In this document: in pieces, positions 27,272 to 39,540 of the stretch
Layout: the number at the start of each line of letters is the position of its first letter
How positions within the stretch are numbered: the first letter of the stretch is position 1
NCBI GenBank assembly: GCA_029964075.1
Contig: CM057142.1
Span: forward strand, 28,460,392 to 28,524,391
Source: Patiria pectinifera
Lineage: Eukaryota > Echinodermata > Asteroidea > Valvatida > Asterinidae
Direction of reading: 5' to 3'
Length of the DNA: 64,000 bases
Program-made: the position numbers and the translations under genes
The notes under the pieces: generated by a model
The model's input: only the letters and a program-made list of their open reading frames with translations
What the model was told of the DNA's origin: nothing
The model's database searches: none

Positions 27272-27470
27272 TGTACTTCAATGCGACCGTGCAGTTTTCT
27301 AAAACACCGCGCAGGCCACAAAATCCCCTCAAACCGTGTTCACTGAGGGCCAGATGTGACGGTACTTGTGGAGCCGTTGGCGGTTTAATTTTAACGGGAC
27401 ACACTGAAAACACAGCACAACTTATCAATGTTGATACAAGACACTCGAAACTTATGTACAAGTGTGTTTT
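27272..27470 (+). repeat. Interspersed repeat family, copy 1
   Basis: GCGACCGTGC, then TTTTCTAAA, GGCCACA and GTTCACTGA occur in the same order at 36308-36450. Both copies are diverged and non-coding. Confidence 0.5.
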
Positions 27471-28431
27471 AATGCAATCTTTAAAAATGCACCTTCGTGT
27501 CCCATTTAAATCTATTTTCAATTTATTTTATTTTCTTCCATTTTCAAGGGTATTTCGGTAACGTTTTTTTTATGCTGTTGTGAATTTTCATATTCATGAA
27601 CAAAAGTGTGATGTCATTACAAGCTATAAACCACAATGTCACAGCTACGTCAGCACCAAATGCTGCCAGAATGTTGGATATTTCGCTGTCATCTGTTATC
27701 TTTTCTTTGGTGATCTGTTGATATGTCAGTATATGGCACTAAGCCAATGAGCAAACTTTTCTCATTAATGTTTTCCATGAACACAGTTTTCGGTTCAAAA
27801 CTGAAAAGTGTCTTCCTAATGACATCACAGCAACATTGCCCTCAGTTGTCTGGAAAAGCATGGACAATGTTAAAGAAGTGAACTTTATAAAAAAAATAAC
27901 CAAAATGGAATCTCAAATAATGTTCATATATTTAAGAGGAGTGGAAAGTGGCACATGTTCTTTAGAACAATTCACTTCATGAAACTAAAAGTATTGCCGC
28001 ACGATTCTGAACAAAAAAAGTCGGACAACAGCATTTTCAAACTAATGGGCGGAGGTGATTCAACAGCTGTTTTATGAACGAAGTAAACCATACACAAACA
28101 GCCGTTGTAAATACCGTTATTATCCTCGTCCAAGATGTTTAGATTTAAAACGTTGCGCAGCTCTGCCAAGTCTTGTGAATCATTGTTAAGTTTTTGGTTG
28201 CAGACCAGTAAATCGGTCCGAAATTGCCTACGCCGGCCAAATCACGATTTGCATTGCCCACAAAATCTTCAGTATTTGAGCAAGCTGTGGGCCATGAACT
28301 GGAGGGTTTGGTAAAAATATATGGTTGGAAGCCGTGCACAGGACTGTGAGCTTGTAGTTCCGTTCAACTTTGATGAAATAGGGGCCCTTAAAGCGCTCTA
28401 TTTTGCAATAGAGTGTAGGCATTGTTTTTCC
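27471..28431. other. AT-rich DNA, no supported gene
   Basis: A segment near 28196-28211 (GGTTGCAGACCAGTA) is the inverse of 28656-28671, pointing to another partial copy of the 28432 repeat. Confidence 0.35.
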
Positions 28432-28735
28432 AATGGCGATGGGCTTCAGACCTATTTTCAGGGTTGATCATCTTCGTATGGAAATTTCTTTTAAAAGTCA
28501 TCAGTGGACCCCCCATAAAAATTTAAAAGAAAATGAAAGATGATGAGATAAGCTATAATTTGATGTGTGTCTCGAACATCTTGGAGAGTTGTGAGTATTT
28601 TTCCCGAATTTCTGAAGTGGGAGCATTTACCAATGGGGTCCATGGAAGTTTATCTACTGGTCTGCAACCTTATTGCGCAGCTTTGCCATTGTGTACGTCC
28701 TATGCATGGCATAACTTCCGCACTGTTTCGTGAAA
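28432..28735 (+). repeat. Interspersed repeat, copy related to 1-265
   Basis: Matches the reverse complement of the first 265 bp of the window over several blocks, e.g. GATCATCTT, GTTGTGAGTATTT and ACTGGTCTGCA. No ORF of note. Confidence 0.55.
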
Positions 28736-29322
28736 TGGACTGCTAGCTGGTCCATCCTTACTCCCTGTTTGTAGCCAAGCGAGAGGGCACTTCCGCACAG
28801 AGTCCATAGCAACAGTGTCTCAAGTCTGGAGAGTTGAAAGTTCAAATGTCGACAAGTCAGTGGAGCAGTTATTTTCCTAATTTCAATCACAAAGTGCAAA
28901 TTTAAAGCGATCACTCACTAATGCCTCACTATTCGGCCACATGACAGCAAGCATACTATGCAATTGAACGACTAGCTTCTCCAAATTCTGAAGTTTCTTC
29001 AACTCATTCCTGTGCCTGAGGTCTGCCGAGTGTCGGTCTGCACTCTCCTGCACCGATCTCCCCAGGGTGAAGTTATTACAGCCGTACTCCCCGCCCCCAA
29101 ACCAAAGAACCCCACGAGAGTGGGGGGGGGGAAGACCTCATGAAAGGCTCCGCTTATCACATTCTCGGCCTGGTAGAAATGGCGCTCTCTCCCAACGCAC
29201 CGGGAACAAGAAAGCCACGTTGTGTTTCGCTGGCAATCCCAACTTCTTGAGTTATTGGAATTTCGAGCGGGCTTTGTCCCGGGTGGTGACACTGTTAGCA
29301 AGAACACAGATGCTGCCCTTAC
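28736..29322. other. Non-coding, no supported gene
   Basis: Holds a G10 tract near 29123. Minus-strand frames across it have no recognised domain. Confidence 0.3.
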
Positions 29323-29384
29323 CGTCGTTGGGTCCAGAGAACGTCACTGTCAGACAACTGGGCAGTTTCTTGGAGTTTGATCTC
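29323..29384 (-). CDS. Possible orphan exon
   Basis: A 62-bp minus-strand piece has a good acceptor (CTCTTTGCAG) and donor (CGACG/GTAAGG) and is open as EIKLQETAQLSDSDVLWTQR. It could belong to an unidentified host gene. No partner exon was found. Confidence 0.22.
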
Positions 29385-30799
29385 CTGCAAAGAGTGCAAT
29401 TTGACTGACTGTCACTAATTATGAGCCGGGTAGTGCTATTGTATAGGATTACCCTCAGAGGGCCAGCTCTTAGTCCTCTTTGTACTTGACTAACTCACTG
29501 ACTGACTGTCACTTATGAGCCGGGCAGTGCTATTGTTTAGGATTTCCACGAATAAACGTCAATGAGTTTTCTAAATCTGGCCCATTGTGCAGATTGATAC
29601 ATGAAAAGACTTCCAGTAAATAGCCGTTCTGAATCACCCTCGTGAAGATTGGACGACCACGTTTCTGGATGAACAGTATACAAATATAACATGGTTTGAG
29701 AGTGAACAGTCGATATCCGCTCCCCGAAGTATTGGAAGTTGACAAACTAGTTTTTCAACTTCCAATACCGAGGGGAGCTAATATCGACTGTCCACTCGAA
29801 ATAAACCAGTAGTAGGGGGGCCAATGTACTTCCGTTGGCATGAAATGTTAATTTTTGGCAATTGGTTGGACCATCTTCTGGGATGTTTAAACTTACAAAA
29901 AAATTGATGTTGCCAATTTTTCTGACCATTTTCTGATACCTTAATCTTATTTTCCATAATACCCCAAAACGGGTTAAAATACACACAATATGGTGTTAGA
30001 AATAGGAGCTTAAGTATTGATTAAGTATCCATTTACCCCCCGGGGTTTTTAATAATGCTTCTTATACTAAGTAACTGCTCTGCATGCGTTTTTAAAGTCC
30101 TGTTAGTGTGTGGAGTATAAACAGTTGAATTTTCCTGTAAAATATCAACGTATTTTCGACTATTTATTAACATGACACCTTTTGCTGGAACATTACATAC
30201 ATGTACATACACTTTTAGATCTTGCAGCAAACACATGTTCATCTGTCTAATGTTTATAAAGGATTGTGTCCATGGCCGACCATACCAGCAGTACAAGCTG
30301 CTGCAGTGTCAGAACTAAATTGAAGGATCATCATCCTCACCATCGTCGTCACTCGAGCAACGTGACAGGCTGGCATACAATTACAAATGCCCCAATGCCT
30401 CCTTCTGTTGCGGCTGTCAGCTTGCAGGCAGCTCCCAACGCAGCAAAGGCAGATAACACCTCAGCAGAACACTAATTTAGTGCCTGCCAACAATTGAGCT
30501 TGCCCTTCACCACAAACTTGCCCGTATCTGCAAATAGCTCCAGTGAAAGCATGGAAGCCTGCATCTGTGGAGGCGCCGAGGGCATTGGCAATTATTGGTG
30601 CCAATGGTATTTTCTGTTTCTTTATAGTCCCAGTGCCACTCCAACCAACGAAACAAAACCAATTCAACCAACGAGCTGTTCATCTGATAAACATCGATGG
30701 AGGAAGAAGATGATTCCCCAAATTCCAGATGTCTCTCAAAATTCCAGATGTCATTGCCACCCCACCCACAGCAGGGCACAGCAGTGCACTCCAGGGGGC
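29385..30799. other. Intergenic DNA left of the LINE remnant
   Basis: A short duplicated phrase, CTGACTGTCAC..TATGAGCCGGG, occurs at 29406 and 29503. An inverted repeat lies around 29730-29770 (AGTATTGGAAGTTG and CAACTTCCAATAC). The part from about 30270 could be the 5' region of the LINE, but nothing decisive is visible. Confidence 0.3.
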
Positions 30800-32600
30800 C
30801 GTTGTTAAGGCCCTCGCTGAGTAATATCTGCGAACTTTGAGGGGATATTGCCAACCAAAGAATACCTTCTTGCTAATATCTGCAAGAACACCAAGTGCGG
30901 TGTCATTTGCTTGCAAGAAATGCACCGTGGTCCCAGCAAAAGACCAAAAATCCACGATATGACACTGACAATGATGAGTGCCCCTACGAGAAGTGTGGAG
31001 TGCATTTGGGTTTTTATTGGGGGGGGGGGGGTCAAAACTGGGACTGTCATCCAGTCAACTTCCATATCCGATGACCAGGACATCAAAGTCCTGAATATTG
31101 AGCTTAGTGGAGTAGCCATAATATCTGTCAACAAACCACCCGGAAGCCCCTTCCTAATGCCACCGCCACAATCCACAAAACAGTCCAAGCCATGCATTAT
31201 TATCGGGGATTTAACAGCCACAACAGCATCATTGGCTATCATTCCATCACAGACGGCATCGCTTTTGAATTGCTGACCCGGAAGCAAGTCAATTTAGCCT
31301 AATTCACAATGCGAAACTGCCGGAGTCTTTCCAAAGTGGAGGCTGGAGATAAAGTTTCAACCCTGCTCTAGCCTTTGTAAGCCACAGCATTGCCTCGCTT
31401 AGCAACAAGATGGTCCTTGACCCCATTCCAAAGACCCAACATCGCCCTATTGGAATCAATGTGACTTCTGTTGTCTCTCAGCAACAATTCCATTCCGCCG
31501 CCGTTTCAACTTAGTAAGGCAAGCTGGGAAGGCTTCACCAATGAGCTCAAACACCATCTAGCTGACATTGATCCAACCCCCGATAACTATGACACTGGTT
31601 TGTTGATGTGGTGGTGCAAGAACATCCCAAGAGCTGCCGCATTAATTACATCCCAGGCTTAGTATCCTGCAGTGCTGAACTTTACAGGAAATGAAAACGA
31701 CCCTCTCGCTGTTGATACCATCTCAGCTGGGGAGGAATTAATAACAGCCATATCAGAACAGCTTCAAAGCTTGTGTCAAACCCTTGTAGTAACCACCAAT
31801 ATAACCAAGAAGCCAATATGGCCTCCAAGCCTGGAGTAAATATAAAAAAAGCTCAACAATGACCGCACAGAACCAAGTGAAGCATTTTTACATCACCGCC
31901 AACCAAATAGCCCACAACAATTGCTATTAAATGGTAAAGTGCCACATTCTCCTAAACGACCGAAACCAAAGCTCCGTCAGAAAGACGCCGCCCTCGACAT
32001 TGGCTTCATCAAATCCTTCACTGTTAATGAACTTGCGACTGGCATAAATAAAGGATAGGAAAGCAACCAAACTGGATAACATTTTCACCGAAGAACTGAA
32101 ACATCTTGGACCAAACGCCTCAATTGGTTATTCCATCTCTTCAACACCTGCCTCGCCACACAAACAATACCATAGGGGGGCAAGAGTCGAAGGTCATCAC
32201 CCTCCTAAAACCTGGTAAAGACCCACTGCAGGCCAATAGATATAATCCCAAATCCCTTTCAAGTCACACATTCAAGTTGCTGGAACATTTCCTTCTCAAC
32301 CGTCTTGCCTCTTCATTGAGAAACAACTGATACAGGAACAGGCAGGCAGGCTCCGTCCCGGCAAATCTACAACTGGACAGCTTCTAAACCTCACTCAGTA
32401 CATTGAGGATGACTTCCATCAAAAAAAAATAAATCACCGGTACTGTCTTTGTTGATCTTTCAGCTGCTTATGACACTGTTAACCATTGCCGACTCCTTCA
32501 GAAGATCCTGGACATGACGGCAGACATGACCCTTACTCAGTTGACAAGGTGTTCTACTGAATAACCATCGTTTCTTTGTAGAATTCAATGGCTCGGCCGC
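30800..32600 (+). pseudogene. Jockey-type LINE remnant (endonuclease and reverse transcriptase)
   Basis: Pieces of an apurinic-endonuclease-like domain run from about 30848 to 31276 (CGVICLQEMHRGPSKRPK, then SVNKPPGS and CIIIGDL, where a catalytic-type D follows IIG). A linker piece at 31510-31600 reads KASWEGFTNELKHHLADIDP. Reverse-transcriptase pieces follow: TLLKPGKDPL near 32200, FVDLSAAYDTVNH at 32447 (the motif A aspartate), and RFFVEFNG near 32570. Order and wording fit Jockey/BS-type non-LTR elements. Many stops and frameshifts, and a G11 run at 31018, show it is long dead. The C-terminal half of the reverse transcriptase is missing after 32592. Confidence 0.75.
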
Positions 32601-33100
32601 GCGGATAGCTTCCGAATGGGGACGCCGCTCCATCCCGGCCCCAAACGACCATCACGTCTACGCCGCCATACTTGCGGCGGGCAGGCTAGGGGCCGCCAGT
32701 CCCATCCAGGACCTGCTACCGTCGCCAGCCCAACCGCCGCCGCAGGACTTTTGTATAAAAAGCGAAAGAGTAAAGAGCAATGTGATAAGAAATAGTTGAA
32801 AAGGGGGAGAAACCTGCCCAATGAAGAGATTAGGGTGATGGAGAGGGTGCGCAGTCATCAACACAACCTACTTGACCACCAACTGCTGGTACCGATGGCA
32901 TGACAGAGTCAGGACGACCGGCGGCTGGAGGGGCTGCAGGGGGTGGCCGGAGTCTTCTCGGCGCCTGGAGATCCGCCCTAAAAACACGCCTCCCTCAAGG
33001 TGCTGCTGGGAAGCCCATAGTACGAAGACGAGGCCAAACCAGACTTCAGCAAGCTGCTAGGCAGGCGACCAAAAGGCGGCTCACTGTGTCATTTAACTGA
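32601..33100. other. GC-rich insert after the LINE
   Basis: Composition jumps to GC-rich exactly where the reverse transcriptase homology stops. A frame at 32900-33100 (Arg/Gln/Gly-rich) has no recognised domain. Probably another transposon fragment joined to the LINE. Confidence 0.35.
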
Positions 33101-34138
33101 TGACTGGGGGAATGCACTATGATCGGAGTTATTCTACTAGGTAGACTGCCGACCTAGGTTCAATTCTCCCCCTCCATCCCAGCCATCCTAACCCTTTGAC
33201 CCCCGTGAGTGCGGTACTGCAGAGGACACTGTACAGCATCTTCATATTTGGATGCCAGGCACTAAAGGGTTGTTTAAAATTAAAATACAGGTCCTCAAAA
33301 TCAACATTAGCCCAAACAGGGGGGCGGATTTCCCCCTCCCCTCTTTTTTTTTCTGTGATACCTTTGAAAAATTATTTATTTCGCAGCCCGAGCTGTCCTG
33401 ACTTTTTAGCCTCGAGTCTTGCATATCTTTTGATACCAAAAACATAAAAATCGGACCACAGGTTGCCGCGCAGCGAAAAATTTTCGGCGCTACCCACCGT
33501 CAAAACCGAATTTTCCCATATACGTGTGTACACATTTGAATTACTATACGTGTTTATGAATAATTAATTAGCCATAATTCCAAAACCCTTTTACCAATAG
33601 TCATGAAATTTCTTGGGTATGTTTATGTTAAGTTGTTCTATGCATGTACCGAGTTTCATAAATTTGACAGATCAAGTCATTAAGTTTCATAAATTGTGTC
33701 ACTCGATGGCCGAGGTCATGGGGGGGGGGGCGGAATCTGTGTGAAATGGTCAAAACAACCAGGCCCTTTTCGGGTAAAAATGACATTTTCCCATGTTTTC
33801 TTCAGCAAAACCCATAAATACATTAATAATAACATAATGGAGAAACTCTCAACCAAATACAATATGTGCTCACTTGCCTCGAAAATCTTCGCAAACCCTT
33901 TCGGAAGGAAATTTTAGGTGAAAATGACCCATGAACTTTGACCTCAGGTCAAGGTCACTAAAGGTCAATGGAAAAATGGCAACATCAATTTTCTTGTTCT
34001 CGGGACTCATAAGATTACATTTATAATGGTTGCCATAAATTAACATGAAATTTCCACGGGAACCCAAATCTGTACATTGGCCCCCCTACTATATTTGTTT
34101 TACTATACTTCATACATATTCAATTGCTGGATTTATTT
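33101..34138. other. Non-coding, no supported gene
   Basis: Contains a G9 tract near 33722 and a weak tRNA-like stretch near 33110-33185. No gene supported. Confidence 0.35.
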
Positions 34139-34142
34139 TATA

Positions 34143-34197
<55 letters not shown>
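34139..34197. repeat. (TA)n microsatellite
   Basis: About 59 bp of nearly pure TA/AT dinucleotides with two TG interruptions. Confidence 0.95.
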
Positions 34198-34198
<1 letters not shown>

Positions 34199-34395
34199 AA
34201 ATAATACAGTTGTTTGTGTACAACTTTCTTTTGTACAGGAGACATCTTTACACGATCCGTAAATTGTCTCCAGTACGACATCATTGAGCTCTGGAAATTA
34301 ACATTTACGCGAACCGTGCAACCATGCATCTCTCCTGGGCGATGTTCGCTGTGCGTACTGCACCCGTGCGACAGTTCCTCGATTGCTCTGTAAAG

Positions 34396-34452
34396 CGCAT
34401 GCGTAGTAGACTGTCGCACGGGTAACCCATGCGACAGTCTACTACGCATGCG
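34396..34452. repeat. Perfect 23-bp inverted repeat (fold-back)
   Basis: Arms 34396-34418 and 34430-34452 are exact reverse complements around an 11-base centre, CGGGTAACCCA. The arm begins CGCATGCGTAGTAGACTG. A related half-copy (GTGCGACAG) lies near 34367. Probably the end of a fold-back transposon. Confidence 0.75.
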
Positions 34453-34860
34453 TATTCACCCTGTGCGTGAATCCTCGCGAGCGCGTTTGGTAAACAGCAA
34501 TAATAACATCTGGCACGTGATGGTGAGTTGACCAGTGAGAGTTTGGCTCTCGATCATGAATATGTATGAGGTATAGTAAATTCAGTTGTTTGGAATGACT
34601 CCAGAGGCTAGTCAATGGAAAATTAATACATAAATGTTGTCATTCTGAAACCCAGATCCATTTTGGGATCAATGATAAACTATGCCTGAAAATGATGCAA
34701 AGTTAGCCACTCCGCATCGGGTTAATTGTTGCCGAAATGTTTGACATTTTCAAAAGGCACAATTTCCCAGCCAACTTCTGATATACAGCCAAATGCCACA
34801 AATACTGATTCGCAAAAGTGCTTGCAATAGTACATGTATTTGTACGATTTTTCTTGCCGA

Positions 34861-35131
34861 TATATGTGATACGATCAAGCTAAATGAGTCGTTTGTCGAC
34901 TCTGGTCCAATTTTTTTAATTACAGATTTGAGAAGAGCACAATCTCAGCATCACTTCTGTGGAAAACCCATACTGATAACATCGTTAGTTAAAAAAAATA
35001 TGGAACACAAAAAAAGTAGGAACACAAAAAAATGTGATGAAGTGATGTGATGAAATGGTCCTATTTTGGCCTGAATCTCCAAACAAAATTTTTTCGACAA
35101 ACTACCCATTTAGCTTGATCGCATCACATAC
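34861..35131. mobile_element. MITE-like element with inverted ends
   Basis: GTGATACGATCAAGCTAAAT near 34868 matches in inverse ATTTAGCTTGATCGCATCAC near 35108, and similarity continues inward (GTTTGTCGA). Body about 200 bp without ORF. Confidence 0.5.
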
Positions 35132-36159
35132 AGTAAACCCCGGCTTAACCGACTTCGTACAACTCGTCAAATCGCTCAAGTCGGCCTTCTGACTAATGTC
35201 CCGATTGTCCTTCGTCGTCAAGGGAACATGTTTTCCAGCATGACAGATCAAGTCATTTAAAAGGGCGACAGCTCTCCAGATAATCGGAACGAAGCTTCAG
35301 ATGCACCTGGAGAAGAAGATGAAACTGAAGCATTGCTTGATGCTCTGTGCACTGCTGATGATGGTGGCAATGATCCAAGCTTAGCTGACAGATCAGTCGA
35401 ACACAAGATGGAACCCGAGCGGCACTTGATTCGCATAGCTTACTTTTGTTTTGATAAGTCTGTTTTCATATGTATTTTTTTTTGGGGGGGGGGGAGTATT
35501 TGTTCATTACAAGTTTTCCTTCAGACGCCTCCTTAGTAGCCCGCATTGTAACTTGTGTTTTTGATGCTGCTTCTGTGAGTGCATGTGTCTTGATGACCAA
35601 TGGTAAATCAAAACAGCAACTTCAACCGAGTTGAAGCAATAATTAAGAAGCGAAAACAAGCTGTATTATATCTTAGTGCTTTCATTAGTGTTGCTTCTTT
35701 ATTTGTTACCGCTTGTTCACATACTGCCGCTGTTGCTGTCACTGTTGTTATTTGTTTAGTTTCTGCTGCAATTTTAAAGAAGCCAAGTAGCCGTGCAGTG
35801 GAAAACATTTCACTGATATCAATAACTGTAAGTGTATGTTTCTTTTTCTATATGCCACAGGCTATTAGTGCTGGAGTAAGTTCTTGTGTCTTTTTCATGT
35901 TTGCCAGTTTTCTTTTCTTTTTTAAATTTTTCTTGTTGTATTCATCATTGTTAGTGTCAAGCAAATGTTTTTGTATATTGTCACCAAATTTTGGGATGAA
36001 GGAAATAGAAATGCAAAGGAATAGGACGCAGTTATGTTGGCCTGGCCAGCCTCTTTATCGTCGCTGTTTTTGATTGCTTTGTGTTTACAATGATTTTCTA
36101 AATTATATGACTTCTACTAGTATTTGTGCTGTTGTCTTTCTTGCTGCTGCAGTTTGCAG
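35132..36159. other. DNA with a pogo-like end and a hydrophobic frame
   Basis: CAGTAAACCCCGGCTTAACC at 35132 resembles the terminal sequence of pogo/Tigger elements. A 157-residue hydrophobic frame (35600-36073) shows simple composition and no family. An acidic frame near 35300-35410 could be a transposase tail, but evidence is weak. Confidence 0.3.
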
Positions 36160-36340
36160 GGAAGAGCAGCTTGCTGAAGTTTTAAGAAGAAGAGGCCCAG
36201 TGGTTGACAGTGTGCAGCAATTCGAGGAAAAATGCTCTGTTGTCAGAGAAAGAGAAGCAGGGAGGTTGGAAAGATTCGCCACAAATGCTATGGGGTTGAA
36301 AATTAGGCGACCGTGCTGTTTTCTAAAGTTGAGGGGATAG
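36160..36340 (+). CDS. Possible exon with coiled-coil character
   Basis: After a good acceptor (CTGCTGCAGTTTGCAG) the frame reads REEQLAEVLRRRGPVVDSV and continues charged and helical to 36300, where an interspersed repeat takes over. No donor was identified, so it could be a truncated exon or chance. Confidence 0.25.
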
Positions 36341-36450
36341 CACCGCACGGGCCACAGAATTCCCTCAGAAGGCGTTCACTGAAGGGGTTGATGCGGCGCA
36401 ATGTGTGGACCGCTCACAGGGCGTTATCGAACGTGAAAACAGCGCCGTGT
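36308..36450 (+). repeat. Interspersed repeat family, copy 2
   Basis: Related to 27272-27470 over about 130 bp (GCGACCGTGC, TTTTCTAAA, GGCCACA, GTTCACTGA). Confidence 0.5.
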
Positions 36451-36833
36451 GCCGATATAAGACGGTAAACCGGTACAATGCTGATACTTCTGGAAGGCAA
36501 ATAAATACAGAACAATGCAGTGCGGGTCAAGTACAAAAAAAATGTTTACGAGGTTCATAACAATTGCGCTTAGTGAAGTGCTCAGGACAGCTAACAATTT
36601 GCTCTGATTCATTGTTTCTATCATGATGGCGAGCAGTCGCTTGTGCAGTGTTTTTAGGATTACAAATGATTCCATTTACGTGTCTCAGAAAAGCCGCACA
36701 TTCCGTTGGTACAACGTTGTCACGACGTCCGCGCAACGCGGCAGAAACACCGATATGGCCTATATTTTGGGATTCGGTTTTCTCAGAGGGATGTTTCAAC
36801 GGGCTAAAATGTTGCCTGCAATATTGAGTTCAA

Positions 36834-37030
36834 AAGTGGACATCTGCTTTTCTGCTAACAGAATAGCAGAAAAGCCGATTGAAGGTTTGGTTAAAATGCA
36901 TTTTTCTGCTTTTCTGCTACCAGAAAAGCAGATTGAATATTTTGCTAAAGTGCATTTTCTACTTTTCTGCTTTTCGAACTTTTTGTCACGGTGGTTCAAA
37001 AGTGCCCATACTGCTTTTCTGTTTAACTGA
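36834..37030 (+). repeat. GCAGAAAAGCAG repeat, left arm
   Basis: Repeated words AAAAGTGGACATCTGCTTTTCTGCT and GCAGAAAAGCAGATTGA. The same words occur in inverse orientation at 37890-38210, so the two blocks form a large, imperfect inverted repeat about 0.9 kb apart. Confidence 0.65.
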
Positions 37031-37889
37031 GCAGATTGAACATTCCCGAGCGCAACTATGTTACTCTAGTACCCATCACAAAATGAACTGTTCGCAGTGA
37101 CTTCGACTCTGTCATTACATCAGCTGATGCCCGAATCTCCGTCCATAAGGACCGTTTTAAGCACGTAGCCGAACAGGCAATGAGGACTTTCTCAAGCTTC
37201 ACACTGCTTGACACCCTTGGAGCTCAGGATAGGATACGGAACTCTGCAGAAAAAGTCTGCTCACACAAAGGGGAAAAAGTCACGCCTCCCACCCACGTCG
37301 GCCCGCTGTGGGACCTCCACCTCACACCGGAAATAAATTATGTTCACCATGGTTAACGGGCGTAACAGAAATTGGACGCCGCCAACTGGAACATCCCCCC
37401 GGTCAGAACCCTGGCTATACGCCGCTGGTCGGTACAAGTTAGAACCTCGCTGTTTTGTTTTTTGGTTGGTTCTGTTTTTAGATTTCTTTTATATAATAAA
37501 AACTGATAAACTAAAATTGAAACAAAAAATATTGCATATCAGTGCTTCCATTTTTAAGGGAATTTTAGCATTGGCTACTTGTAATTTTTAAATTAAAATA
37601 AAATTACTGGGAAATTACTAAAACAGGGGCGTTCATCCGAGGTGGGGGGGGGCAACGGCGGATCCAGGGGGGGGGCACAACGGGGGCCAAGCTCCATATG
37701 GCGGTCATATGGTTAATCTCAGTGTGAAGCATGAGAAAGTCTTCATTGCCTGGCTACGCGAGAAAAACGGTCTGTGGATTGGACGGAGATTCGGGCATAC
37801 ACTAGCTGTGATGACTTAGGAGGCGGAGTCTTGGAATGGCCCATTTTTTTTGGGGGGGGGGGGTACTACGTTGGCGTAGTTTGCGTTTG
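37031..37889. other. Centre of the large inverted repeat
   Basis: No gene supported. G-rich tracts near 37646, 37669 and 37851; AGGGGCGTTCATCCGAGG and GGCGGATCCAGG near 37625-37668 look like hAT-MITE ends. Confidence 0.35.
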
Positions 37890-38210
37890 GGAACCAATCT
37901 GCTCAGTTTCTGTAGCAGAAAAGCAGATGGCCACTTTTGATCCACCGTGACAAAACATTCGAACTGCTTTTCTGGTAGCACAAAAGCAGATGTCCACTTT
38001 TGCACCACCTTGCGTTCAATCTGCTTCTTTGGTAGCAGAATTAGAAAAGCAGATGTCCCTTTTTGAACCGCCAGTGAAGAGCAAAAAGTAAAACCTGCTT
38101 TTCTGGTAGCAGAAAAGCAGAAAAGTAGAAAATGCATTTTAGCGAAACGTTCAATCTTTTTTTTCTGCTGTAGCAGAAAAGCAGATGTCCACTTTTAAAC
38201 CTCCATAGTA
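37890..38210 (-). repeat. GCAGAAAAGCAG repeat, right arm
   Basis: At least five units containing AGCAGAAAAGCAGATGTCCA, spaced roughly 55-70 bp, inverse to 36834-37030. Confidence 0.65.
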
Positions 38211-38404
38211 ACAAGTTTTAAAACAAGGTAGACATTACTATGTTTTATTGACTTTGGGACAGCGCCATGTATATTGTCACTAGAAGTAATTGTCGTGATT
38301 TCTTTTTTTGGCATAGTTCCACGACAAACTGTTTTGGCGTATAAAATGCAAATGTGACTCTTCGCTATGTCCAAAGCAATTTTCTACGATTTCTTTTTTA
38401 CGAG

Positions 38405-39540
38405 TAACGCATGCAGATAATTATGCGCGCATTGAAATGATTTTGTCGTCATGCACATATGTATGTACGCGTGCACTGAAAACTGCAAAATTATAATTCA
38501 ACTTCATCAGCCATGTAAACACACTTATAGCTGTCACATCACTTTCACCCACACAACATACGGTCGGAACTGACATGTCGATCATTAGTTTGATACCGGT
38601 GGCCCAATGAATGAACCGAAGCTGAAGCCTACTATGGATTTTTTTTTTTGTCAGAAGTAAACCGTTAATTTGTTTATAGCCAGTTCATAATGAGATTTGT
38701 TTGATGCACGCAGAAATCCTACATTGTAAACCCACTCCACAAAACTAATTATTTTCAAGTAATTGGAGTCGGTAAAGTTGCTGGCAATACATCCAAAAAT
38801 TATTCATTATTTTCTGTTTTAAATGTCAAATAACCAAGTCAAATAATAACACAAAAAATAGACAAATTTCATTAAACTGATGGTTTTCTTTCATAAAATA
38901 TGACCTTTATATATCGTCGGTCTCACCACGAAGCGGCGTATCTCGATTTTTTGCCAAATAGAGTTTTTGTCAAAAGTTATTTCATCAAAGTGCTCATTCT
39001 CAATAAATTTTATTCCGATCTGAGTTCTAATTAACTAAGAACGCTAATGAGACTGTGTAGTGTATCTCTAAAAAAATCAAAAATGCTGCACCACGAAGTG
39101 GCGTATCGCGATACGCCGCTTTACACGCTAATTCCCATAGTACTATGACGTCACCAAGCAGTTTCGACACGAAAAGTGTTAATTGAACGTTTCAGGAACC
39201 GACGTATCTCCGTATCTGGCACACGACCACTATTACGCGCGTTGTATGACATACGACAAACATGATACAGATCTGTTTCACGAAGTGATGAGTATCTTAG
39301 GAACTGAATTTCTCAAAAACTAAGCAACTCAGATGCACACGTATTGCATTTAATAAAGTTTAAGCGTTTTTTTCTCAAAACACACTAAAATGCGATGCGT
39401 CGGCTTGTGGTACAACCGACGAGATATTGTTTATTTTGTTTAGAAGGTACAATGTATCAAGTGTTGCCTAATAAATAATTTGGGGGAAAAATCGAGGTGA
39501 AATATGTCTCTATTTAAGAATGTATATAAAAATGTCTTGT
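38405..39540 (+). repeat. Diverged duplication, copy A (uninterrupted)
   Basis: Aligns with 40750-40937 and then with 42066-43070. Landmarks: GATAATTATGCG, CATACGGTCGGAAC, GATACCGGTGGCCCAAT, ATCGTCGGTCTCACCACGAA. No ORF. Because it lacks the 40938-42065 insert, it shows the empty site. Confidence 0.8.

Noticed and set aside
30461-30955. Several overlapping frames on both strands left of the LINE
   Set aside because: No match to LINE ORF1 patterns strong enough; overlapping frames on opposite strands suggest chance.
33110-33185. tRNA-like structure with GGTTCAATTC and matching ends
   Set aside because: Arms cannot be paired properly for a full cloverleaf; may be a SINE-like trace, not enough to call.
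35600-36073. 157-residue hydrophobic frame
   Set aside because: Composition reflects T-rich DNA; no domain and no conserved motif.
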